48,005 bases of DNA from Deltaproteobacteria bacterium (GTDB lineage: Bacteria; Desulfobacterota; Desulfobulbia; Desulfobulbales; Desulfocapsaceae), in the NCBI GenBank assembly GCA_002747825.1, contig PDQQ01000018.1, forward strand, positions 1 to 48,005. The letters run 5' to 3'. Below the pieces are notes generated by a model, which saw only the letters and a list, made by a program, of their open reading frames with translations, had not been told where the DNA came from and ran no database searches. The position numbers and the translations under genes were made by a program. Below, one piece after another: positions 17,814-25,172 of the stretch (within the stretch, counting starts at the first letter, position 1; each line of letters begins with the position of its first letter).

Positions 17814-18432
17814 TATTGAACGCCTTTTTAAAACCTGCATGCCTGGAGTGCCTACTATTATTGAAGGGGGGCTGGATAACACAAAACAGAGCTTCATTGA
17901 GGCATTTGCAAGAGAAAACAGTGAGTATCCTTTACTCGTGGTATTGGCAGATGGGACGACTCGCCAGCTTCCTATGTATCGATTAATTCCTCGACTAGAA
18001 GAGGCCGCTTGCCGGTTGTCGGATCGTGGGGCGCGTCTTTTGGTCCTTATGTGCACAGGTAATTTTGCAGACTTACAGAGCCCTGTTCCGGTGATCTATC
18101 CAGGTCGTCTGGTGTCAGCAGTTGTTAGTGCAATGTTTCCTTCAGGACGGCTCTGCATTGTTGTTCCCAACTCCGGGCAAAAAGCACCAGTCCGTGTTAT
18201 CTGGGAGGCCAGAGGTTTTGAGGTGATAATAAAGGTCGCTTCACCGAAAACGCCTTCTCTTTTATATCATGAGGCCGATGAACTCCGGGACCAAAAACTG
18301 GATCTTGTGGTTCTGGACTGTATGGGGTTCAATCAGGAACAAGCTCACGAGGTGCGCCGTCGGTCCGGCCACCGGGTTATCTGTCCACAACGCCTTGTGG
18401 CTCAAGTCTGTGCCGAGATAATCGGGATCTGA
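17767..18432 (+). CDS. AroM-family protein (Asp/Glu/hydantoin racemase superfamily)
   Basis: 221 aa, recognised by the AroM N terminus (LGILTLGQTPRHDI) and by VLADGTTRQL, LVLMCTGNF and VVLDCMGF. The two Cys (in MCTGNF and DCMGF) sit where the aspartate/glutamate racemase superfamily has its catalytic Cys pair. The function of AroM itself is not established. Beside a hydantoinase and a carbamoylase, a racemase-like role on the ring compound is a reasonable inference only. The start lies inside the rpiR 3' end (47-nt overlap); a ribosome binding site is weak, so translational coupling is likely. Confidence 0.85.
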   Translation: METLGILTLGQTPRHDIERLFKTCMPGVPTIIEGGLDNTKQSFIEAFARENSEYPLLVVLADGTTRQLPMYRLIPRLEEAACRLSDRGARLLVLMCTGNFADLQSPVPVIYPGRLVSAVVSAMFPSGRLCIVVPNSGQKAPVRVIWEARGFEVIIKVASPKTPSLLYHEADELRDQKLDLVVLDCMGFNQEQAHEVRRRSGHRVICPQRLVAQVCAEIIGI

Positions 18433-18947
18433 GGCAAAGAGCTTGAAAGAGGTGGTAAGAAATATGGGTGCTTAGAGTAAGCTTGTATTTCGCCTCAGCG
18501 AGGCGCAGGAGGAATGATGCAAAAAAGATTCCGAGGGTGAATTTTCTAATGAAAACAATAGCATAAATGGAAGACACCTTGTTCAAGGTGTCCATATCAA
18601 TGTTTGATGTTTTGTGTTGTCAGCAATGATATTGATTGTTTCGTTTGTATCCCTGGATTTTTCCCTTCGCCCCAGATTTCTCATGAATTTTTTATTTTAA
18701 CTTTAGCGGTTGATATTACTCTGGGAATTTAATCTTCTACAAAAAGTAATCTGTTTAGGACGGAATATACAAAAAAACGCCCCTGCGGGTGGCGATTCTC
18801 CCCTAGGCCTGGCAAGACGTTCCGTGTAGTAGATTACAACGGTACGCCTTGTTGTATAGATATTTTATCGAAATTGGCAAATCCAGGAAGGAGAAATTGG
18901 TGAAGAGTAATCTTATCCGGGGTATGCCTTCAGGATAATACGTACCA
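18433..18947. other. Intergenic region between convergent aroM-like and DUF917 genes
   Basis: 515 nt without a supported gene. It holds hairpins CGCCTC-AGC-GAGGCG (18491-18505) and GACACCTT/AAGGTGTC (18573-18592), the latter strong but without a T-run, and one copy of the dispersed repeat (18769-18888) that contains the minus-strand terminator. The remainder is AT-rich and featureless to me. Confidence 0.6.
18769..18888 (-). repeat. Dispersed structured repeat, copy 1, with minus-strand terminator
   Basis: Copy 1 of a repeat also found at 21640-21767 and 36751-36832. On the minus strand it ends in a hairpin (CGCC/GGCG around CCTGCGGGT, 18778-18794) followed by seven T, a rho-independent terminator for the carbamoylase-DUF917 operon. 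A second pair of arms lies around CAAG and GCCTTG (18812-18851). The first hairpin covaries with copy 2 (CGCC/GGCG versus CGTCC/GGACG), which supports selection on structure. Confidence 0.65.
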
Positions 18948-20036
18948 TTATGACAATGCGTAATCACTAAGATTAATCCCCAATATTTCCTCCACGGGAG
19001 GATATACCGACGGGTCTTTAATACTTGATGATAACGGAATTTTATCTTTTCCGATATGAAAGACATGCACCGACATGTTGGGTTGCAGCTTACTGGCACT
19101 GACAGGTTGCCCATGATCGTTAAGAACTGTAATAACATCAGGATAGCTGGCAATACGTTGCCCTGCGGCATCATCAATCGCCATGTATTCGTTCATGGTG
19201 TGCAGGAAAATGGCATCATCTCCCTTACCCACGGTAATAATACCGACATCAAAGGCCTGGTTGGTATAATGTAGTGTGTTTTCGGCAATTTTACCGCTAC
19301 GAAAGATCTCTCCGTCAGTGGCCTTGCAGATGGCGTCGATAACAGCTGTACCGCCTTTTTTTTCGGCAGCAAAAATGGCCTGTCCCAATTTCAGGGCCAG
19401 TGAAATTCCTCCCAGGGCTGCGTGGTTGCGCACATAGCCTGCCCGAATTGGATTGCGACAACTTGCGATAAAGCCTCCGGCCATATCTGCGGCTTTACGC
19501 AAGACTGGCGAAACCTTTGCCGTTGCTCCTTTGGTAACGAGTTCAATATATTGATTTTTGGTACGGTTGCCGCCAACGGCAGTCTGGATCATCGGTTCAG
19601 GGCTGTTGGCAAGCCCTAATGACCCCATATCGCCTGTTGGGTGGGCGCGAACATCGCCCACCGCATCAACCACTTTGGTGCCCAGCAGTGCTGAGGGGAG
19701 CCAAGCATTGACCGTGGATGACATGCCGTTTTGTCCAATAATCAAGCCACTTAAAGGCTCTCCCAGAGCTTCTGCCAGCATTTTGGTGGCTTTAACATAG
19801 TCAGATCCGAGCATTTCCCATTCGGTGAGACCACCGGGAGCACCGATTGCTGCCGCTGTTGCCACCCATTCATTGTCGTCAAGTTCTTCAATGGCAGCCA
19901 GTTCAGGGCGCCCGATAGTTACTGCTATGGTACCCAGTTCCCGGCCGTGTTCGACCCAACCGCCGCCACCGCAGGCAAAAACAGCACCGCCGCGAACGGC
20001 AAACTCAACATCCTGTAATGTTAAAATTCTTCCCAT
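18948..20036 (-). CDS. DUF917 / S-methyl-thiohydantoin desulfurase-like protein
   Basis: 362 aa, recognised as DUF917 by the N-terminal GGAVFACGGGGWVEHGRELG, AAAIGAPGGL, GQNGMSSTVNAWLPSALLGTKVVD.GD (conserved Asn/Asp-rich turn), and the C-terminal EYMAIDD and FHIGKDKIPLSSS parts. Family knowledge: the domain is named for thiohydantoin desulfurases, and a relative acts on a thiohydantoin in ergothioneine breakdown; many members sit beside hydantoinases. The start ATG (20036) precedes MGRILTLQDVEF; the open frame continues 13 codons upstream. It lies 62 nt downstream of the M20 carbamoylase gene, so they form an operon. The exact substrate is inferred, not shown. Confidence 0.83.
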   Translation of the reverse strand: MGRILTLQDVEFAVRGGAVFACGGGGWVEHGRELGTIAVTIGRPELAAIEELDDNEWVATAAAIGAPGGLTEWEMLGSDYVKATKMLAEALGEPLSGLIIGQNGMSSTVNAWLPSALLGTKVVDAVGDVRAHPTGDMGSLGLANSPEPMIQTAVGGNRTKNQYIELVTKGATAKVSPVLRKAADMAGGFIASCRNPIRAGYVRNHAALGGISLALKLGQAIFAAEKKGGTAVIDAICKATDGEIFRSGKIAENTLHYTNQAFDVGIITVGKGDDAIFLHTMNEYMAIDDAAGQRIASYPDVITVLNDHGQPVSASKLQPNMSVHVFHIGKDKIPLSSSIKDPSVYPPVEEILGINLSDYALS

Positions 20037-20098
20037 TAGTATTCTCTTATTTTTATTTATTCTTAACGATATCAAATAAACATCGTTTTCTGATACTT

Positions 20099-21334
20099 CT
20101 ATTGACCCAGAGCAAATCTTTCAATTGCTTCAGCCATTACCGACACTCCTTGAGCAAGATCTTCGGCATCCGTCCACTCCTCGGGACAGTGGCTTTTGCC
20201 CGCCAGACTGGGTACAAAAACCATTGCCATTGGGGCAAGATGTGCCATAAAGGCGGCATCGTGTCCGGCACCGCTGGGCATGTACCTGTGGCTGATACTC
20301 TGGTTTTTGCAGGCCTTACCTAGATGGGCCACTAACTCTGCATCACTGTTTACGGGAATGGTATCTGTTAAACGCTTCCATGACTGAATTTTTATACTGT
20401 CAGTGGAGCATTGTTTTTGGGTAAAACTCTTCAGTCTGGTAACAAAATCTTCCATCAAGGCTTTATTATCGGAGCGGATATCAAAAACGAGTCGCACCTG
20501 CCCCGGTATAACATTGGAGGCATTGGGAGAGACAAATATCTGCCCACAGGTCGCGACCAGATAATTATCGTTTGTTGAGTCCATTTGCCCGGCCAGCATG
20601 GTGGCATGACTAATTACTGCTGCCGCTGTGTTCAGGGCATCCTGACGATTGGTCATCGGTGTTGTGCCCGCATGATTACTCTGTCCGAGCAGTACCATTT
20701 CCAGACGAATAATGCCGACAATACTAGTAACTATACCGACCGCAAGTTGTTCGTTTTCCAAAACACGCCCCTGTTCTATATGTAATTCGAAAAAGGCCGC
20801 AATATCGTTACGTGTTGTTAGATTGTCAGGATGTCCACCCATTCTTGTTATCGCCTCAGAGAGGAGTTCGCCTGTCTCGGGGTGGGAGGTATTGAGCAAA
20901 TTCTCATCCAGAAATCCACTTATGCCACGGCTCCCCACACAGGAAATGCCCCATTCACTGGGTTCTTCTGCCAAAAAATCGATAAGCTGAATGTCATGCT
21001 CAAAAACCATACCCCGCTCCCGCCACGAAAATATGCACTCCAACCCTGCAAGAACACCGGCAATACCGTCAAAACGGCCACCTGAGGGGACGGTGTCGCT
21101 ATGTGAACCAATGACAATATATCTGCCGCCTGTATTACCCTGTAATGTGCCAATCAGATTACCCGCGTTATCGATATGTGTTTTCAGCCCTGCGGCTTGC
21201 ATCTGTTCGGTTAACCAGGCTCTACCCTGTAAAAAAAGTTTGCTGAATGAACGACGGGTATAGGGGTTATCCGCTTCGGTAATTTCTGCCAGCTTCATCA
21301 ACAGATTCCAGTAGCGTTGTTGATTGATTTTCAT
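20099..21334 (-). CDS. M20-family N-carbamoyl-amino-acid / allantoate amidohydrolase
   Basis: 411 aa, a dinuclear Zn amidase of the hydantoinase/carbamoylase branch of M20. Seen: GSHSDTVPSGGRFDGIAGVLAGLE (metal ligands His and Asp, bridging region), EEPSEWGISCVGS (Glu pair), FFELHIEQGRVLE, GQSNHAGTTPM, and SGAGHDAAFMAH near the end. This enzyme type releases NH3 and CO2 from N-carbamoyl amino acids, the step after hydantoin ring opening. The start 21334 has GGAG 9 nt upstream on the minus strand; the frame is open a further 29 codons. First gene of the minus-strand pair with DUF917. Confidence 0.91.
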   Translation of the reverse strand: MKINQQRYWNLLMKLAEITEADNPYTRRSFSKLFLQGRAWLTEQMQAAGLKTHIDNAGNLIGTLQGNTGGRYIVIGSHSDTVPSGGRFDGIAGVLAGLECIFSWRERGMVFEHDIQLIDFLAEEPSEWGISCVGSRGISGFLDENLLNTSHPETGELLSEAITRMGGHPDNLTTRNDIAAFFELHIEQGRVLENEQLAVGIVTSIVGIIRLEMVLLGQSNHAGTTPMTNRQDALNTAAAVISHATMLAGQMDSTNDNYLVATCGQIFVSPNASNVIPGQVRLVFDIRSDNKALMEDFVTRLKSFTQKQCSTDSIKIQSWKRLTDTIPVNSDAELVAHLGKACKNQSISHRYMPSGAGHDAAFMAHLAPMAMVFVPSLAGKSHCPEEWTDAEDLAQGVSVMAEAIERFALGQ

Positions 21335-21565
21335 CGATGGGTACTCCGTTGCAAGGGAATACAAATGAAATGTTACGAGCGGACAAATCAACCGCCAGAT
21401 AAAGGGTCTTTGGACAAGCAAGGCCTATGCGGCAAATCTTGATCGTACAAGGACAGGCTGCCTAATCCAGAAGCCTGAGCTGTTGCATAATATACTCGAG
21501 CATCAAGAGGAATGGTAACGTAACTATCCCCGCCTTCAGCCCGAACGTCTCACGAGCTGTTTAGC

Positions 21566-21595
21566 TTTATATATAATGCTCTGATCTCATTGCAA
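21566..21595 (-). promoter_or_regulatory. Putative promoter of the carbamoylase-DUF917 operon
   Basis: On the minus strand TTGCAA (21590-21595) is followed after 16-18 nt by TATATA/TATAAA (21566-21573). GCAAAT in the -35 region weakly resembles the GCAAAAT half-site of the dctP operator, which would fit shared regulation, but no second good half-site is visible. Confidence 0.4.
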
Positions 21596-21639
21596 ATAAT
21601 AAATTTTTCAAAAAGACATTTTATTTTTACAGAGAGGCA

Positions 21640-21767
21640 CAAAAAACGTCCCCTGCGGGTGGACGATTTTTCCGTAGGCTCTCGTTACAAGGTGTTTCGC
21701 ACAGTACACGGCAGAAGTACGCCTTGTGCTTTGGCCTCCGAAAAACTTTGTCCATAAAGAAAACCAG
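21640..21767 (-). repeat. Dispersed structured repeat, copy 2, with minus-strand terminator
   Basis: Hairpin CGTCC/GGACG around CCTGCGGGT (21647-21665) is followed by six T on the minus strand, a terminator 133 nt after the dctQM stop; ATTTTT on the + side makes it potentially bidirectional. A second inverted pair ACAAGG/CCTTGT (21688-21693 and 21722-21727) and the stretch CTCCGAAAAAC match copies 1 and 3. Confidence 0.65.
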
Positions 21768-21797
21768 GTTGAGGTGTCGAAAGTCTGCTTAACGCCC

Positions 21798-23654
21798 TTA
21801 TCTCCTTTTTTTCCTGCGGAAGGCCACCAAAAATACAGTCCCGGCGATAATACCAGCCACCCTGAACTGCCACATTGGAAAAAATGCGATAATTCCGGCC
21901 CCAATCAGTGATGCCCGCTGCAAAAGGTTCAACCTGGAGTTCAGATATCCGGCAAAACCGATCGACAGGAAATAGCCGGCGATAAAGGTTGAGACAATAA
22001 CCCAGGCAATCTGCAGCAGCTCGCCCTGCATCAGCAGATTTGAATCATAAACAAAGGCGAAGGGCACGATAAATGCCACGACTCCTATACGCATCGCAGT
22101 CAAGGCAATTTTCATCGGATTGTCCTGTGCCACGGTTCCTGCGGCAAAGGCGGCCAGAGCAACCGGCGGCGTCATGTTGGACAATACCGCAAAATAGAAA
22201 ACAAACAGATGGGCATTCAGGGGCGGAAAATTATGGGCTGTCAATGAGCTTACCCCGAGAGCCGCAGCGATAATATAGGCTGAAGTCGTAGGCAGGCCCA
22301 TGCCAAAGATAACCGCAAGGATGGCGATCAGAATAAGGGCCACAAAGCCATAGCTGGCACTTAAGGCTGCGATCACCGCACCGATCTTGAAACCGACACC
22401 GGTCAGGGCGATTGAACCGATGACAATCCCCGCTGAGGCACAGGCAATAGCGATGACCGGTACCGAATATCCGGCCATAATAAAGGCCTGGTATATCCTT
22501 TTCGGTCCCATTATATAGTCACGGTTAAACAGCGAGACTGCCCATGAAATAACAATGGCCACAAGTCCGGCAAGCATTGGTGTTCGGCCGCTGAGCAACG
22601 CGATCACCAGAACCAGAATGGGCAGCAGTAAAAAACTTCTTCGTAAAACGTCGCTCCAACGGGGAAGTTCCTCTTCCGCCAGACCGGTAAAACCGTCTCT
22701 TTTCGCGATAAAATGGATCATCATCAGCGCTGTTCCATAATAGAGAAGAGCGGGCAGCAGCGCGGCGATCATGATGATCTTGAATTCAAGTCCGAGATAG
22801 GCGCTCATTACAAAGGCTCCGGCACCCATAAGCGGCGGCATGAGCTGGCCACCGGTGCTTGCCATGGTCTCTATACCGCCGGCAAGAAAGGGCTTGAAGC
22901 CAACCCGTTTCATCATCGGGATGGTAAAATTGCCGGTCGAATAGACATTTGCCACCGCAGAGCCTGAGATAGAGCCAAACAGGCAGGAGCTGATAACCGC
23001 AATCTTGGCAGGGCCGCCAACCGATTTACCGGCAACCCTTGAAGAAAAAGCCATAAACCAGGGACCAACCCCGCTCACCTCAAGAAACGCCCCCAGAATA
23101 AGAAAGATGACCACATAGGTCGCAGATACACCGAGAGGAATGGAAAAAATACCATCAGTGGTCAAAAAGAGCGATTCAATAACCTCCCGCAGACTAAACG
23201 CCTCACCTTTCATCATCCCCGGAAAAAATTCGCCATATAACATGTAGATGGCAAAGAACGCACTGATAATGGTGAGCGGCCAGCCCAAAAGTCTGCGGGT
23301 TGCCTCGATGAGCAAAACCACCAGGATACAACCCAGAAAAAGCTGTGCGTTTGTTACCTCATCTATCTGAGACACCCGAAACAGGATCTCTTCTGCGTGT
23401 ATGATGCCATAGATGCCAGGCGCGATGGCAAGCAGAGCCAGCAGCCAGTCATACCAGGGGATTCTGTTTTTGGGGGCGGTTTGGGAAAACGGCCAGTAAA
23501 GAAAGGCCAGTGGCAGCACCCAGGTCAGATGGATCAGCCTCTGCAGCCAGGCCTCCAGAACTCCAAAGGCAGCGGTATAGAGATGAAAAAGGATTCCGGA
23601 CACAATCCAGACCGAAAGAGAGGCTATCAAGGCTTTATTGTCAAATTTCCTCAT
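21798..23654 (-). CDS. Fused TRAP transporter permease (DctQM type, TAXI-linked)
   Basis: 618 aa with about 16 hydrophobic helices: an N-terminal 4-TM DctQ-like part (to about residue 150) joined to a DctM-like part. Signatures: GCILVVLLIEATRRLLGWPL, SCLFGSISGSAVANVYSTGNF, GGIETMASTGGQLMPPLMGAGAF and FGMGLPTTSAYII, all typical of the fused permeases that pair with TAXI receptors. The C-terminal 100 residues are hydrophobic and less conserved. It lies 98 nt downstream of the TAXI gene on the same strand. Confidence 0.92.
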   Translation of the reverse strand: MRKFDNKALIASLSVWIVSGILFHLYTAAFGVLEAWLQRLIHLTWVLPLAFLYWPFSQTAPKNRIPWYDWLLALLAIAPGIYGIIHAEEILFRVSQIDEVTNAQLFLGCILVVLLIEATRRLLGWPLTIISAFFAIYMLYGEFFPGMMKGEAFSLREVIESLFLTTDGIFSIPLGVSATYVVIFLILGAFLEVSGVGPWFMAFSSRVAGKSVGGPAKIAVISSCLFGSISGSAVANVYSTGNFTIPMMKRVGFKPFLAGGIETMASTGGQLMPPLMGAGAFVMSAYLGLEFKIIMIAALLPALLYYGTALMMIHFIAKRDGFTGLAEEELPRWSDVLRRSFLLLPILVLVIALLSGRTPMLAGLVAIVISWAVSLFNRDYIMGPKRIYQAFIMAGYSVPVIAIACASAGIVIGSIALTGVGFKIGAVIAALSASYGFVALILIAILAVIFGMGLPTTSAYIIAAALGVSSLTAHNFPPLNAHLFVFYFAVLSNMTPPVALAAFAAGTVAQDNPMKIALTAMRIGVVAFIVPFAFVYDSNLLMQGELLQIAWVIVSTFIAGYFLSIGFAGYLNSRLNLLQRASLIGAGIIAFFPMWQFRVAGIIAGTVFLVAFRRKKRR

Positions 23655-23752
23655 AGATATAGTGAGATAAAAATATTTTCATTTTCTCTGCAGTGGAGGG
23701 AAAAGCCTCCGCCCGGCAGGCGAAGGCTTCCACGAAAAACAGACTGAAGGCG

Positions 23753-24718
23753 CTATTTTTGTGACTCGAAATAGGCTTTTGCGGCCGGATGCATCGGCAA
23801 TGTTTTGGAAACTGCGCTCTCTGCTCCAAAGGAGGAAAAGTCCTTGATCGTGTCGGTCAGTTCACCCTTTTTCGCCAGAAGGGTCTCCGCCATTTTTTTC
23901 ACAACAGCATCGGGCAGATCCTTTCTGATAACGGCAATGGTATAATCGCCAACGGTCGGGATCTCTTCGGTGACACTCTTATACACGCCCGGTTTGATGA
24001 TATGGGTTCCGGTGCCATAGGCCTCTGCCAGCTTGGCCAGGGCCTGTTTTTCCACCGGCAGGATAACGACCTCTGTCTGGCTCTCAATATTCATGACGAT
24101 AGAGGCGATCTGGCCAACAGAAAAGGTAAACATATCGATATGGTTATCCGCGATCAGCCCGGCACCATCCGAGTATGAGGCGAACTGCACTTCACCGCCG
24201 CCGCTCTTTATCTTTTTCCAGTCGGTATCATAGCCCAGCTTCAGCAATGAGCTGACAACAAACTCAGAAGACGAGCCGGGTTTTAAGCTGCCGATTCTGA
24301 TATCTTTGACCTTGAGCGCATCGCCCAGCGTTTTGATATTGTGTTTTTTGGCAAAATCAGCCCGCAGAATAAAGTAGGTAACCTGTGGGTAGAGATTGGC
24401 CAGGACAACGGCATTTTGTACCGGTTTCTTGAATTTCCCCTGTCCTTTGACCGCCGCTCCTAAAAGCGAACCCACAGAAAATCCGACATCGGCTTTTTTA
24501 CGGTCAATATTGATAACGTTTGATACCCCGCCGCCGGTTGAAGCGGATGTCTGCACTCCATTTTCGGTAAAATACGAACTGAACGCCCCGCCGAGAACAA
24601 ACCAGTTTCCACCCTGGGGGCCGGAAACAAGCCTGTAGCTTTCCGCCGATGCGGTAATCGGCAAAAGAGAGATTGCAGCACAGATAAGAGCTCCTTTTAC
24701 AACCGATGTAAACTTCAT
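23753..24718 (-). CDS. TAXI-family TRAP substrate receptor
   Basis: 321 aa periplasmic receptor. A signal peptide is evident (MKFTSVVKGALICAAISLL, cleavage likely after ASA). The mature start YRLVSGPQGGNWFVLGGAFSSYF and STGGGVSNVINI are hallmarks of TAXI (TRAP-associated extracytoplasmic immunogenic) proteins. The start ATG 24718 has GGAG at a normal distance; the ATG two codons upstream would touch the ribosome binding site. The ligand cannot be read from sequence; TAXI receptors often take dicarboxylates or glutamate. Confidence 0.91.
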   Translation of the reverse strand: MKFTSVVKGALICAAISLLPITASAESYRLVSGPQGGNWFVLGGAFSSYFTENGVQTSASTGGGVSNVINIDRKKADVGFSVGSLLGAAVKGQGKFKKPVQNAVVLANLYPQVTYFILRADFAKKHNIKTLGDALKVKDIRIGSLKPGSSSEFVVSSLLKLGYDTDWKKIKSGGGEVQFASYSDGAGLIADNHIDMFTFSVGQIASIVMNIESQTEVVILPVEKQALAKLAEAYGTGTHIIKPGVYKSVTEEIPTVGDYTIAVIRKDLPDAVVKKMAETLLAKKGELTDTIKDFSSFGAESAVSKTLPMHPAAKAYFESQK

Positions 24719-25172
24719 AACCATCTCCTTTGTTAAGATTTATGTTGTACAGCCGAAAAAGGCGGCGAATGCCTCTCGTCTTTGTTGATGTTCAACGGCA
24801 GAAAAGAGGTTGAGACTGGCCTGGAAACACCTTGCAACGATGAATGAGTAATTTTGACTCGATTATCCCGCAGGTTTCTTTAAAAGTAAATACTTTTGTT
24901 CTGCTTTTTCAAGGACCTGAACCGGAAGATTGATCCATCTCAAACCATCGGTATGGGTGCGCAAGGCTGACAAATATCAATGGTAAAAATCCCTTTTCAG
25001 GAAGCTGCAAGGACCAGCCCTGATCTGGCACGAGAATCCAACGGCTCTTCCTCTTCTCGGAAAAGGTGTGAAGACAATGCATCAGCTTCGTTGAACACGA
25101 GGAGAAGAACCGTCTCTGCCCTGCATAAAAGGCGGACCTTATGAAAAAGCTGATGCACGGTCCGCCATACGA
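24719..25172. other. Intergenic region between sulP and TAXI genes
   Basis: 454 nt, no supported gene. It contains the sulP terminator and an interleaved inverted repeat (see 25078-25166), and presumably the promoter of the TAXI-DctQM operon; I see no convincing -35/-10 pair. Confidence 0.5.
25078..25166 (-). terminator. sulP terminator with interleaved inverted repeats
   Basis: On the minus strand GGCGGACC (25166-25159) and GGTCCGCC (25138-25131) form an 8-bp stem followed by TTTTATG, 7 nt past the sulP stop: a plausible terminator, though the loop is 20 nt. A second perfect 11-bp pair, TGCATCAGCTT (25078-25088) with AAGCTGATGCA (25147-25157), uses the loop of the first, so the two stems interleave like a pseudoknot. 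Confidence 0.5.

Larger units (their letters stand above)
21335..21797. other. Intergenic region between dctQM and carbamoylase
   Basis: 463 nt without a gene. It holds the minus-strand promoter of the carbamoylase operon (21566-21595) and dispersed repeat copy 2 with a terminator for the upstream TRAP operon (21640-21767). Confidence 0.6.

Noticed and set aside
18573..18592. GACACCTT/AAGGTGTC hairpin as terminator of the AroM-like gene
   Set aside because: The stem is strong but has no T-run on either strand; the terminator at 18778-18794 is a better one, for the opposite strand.
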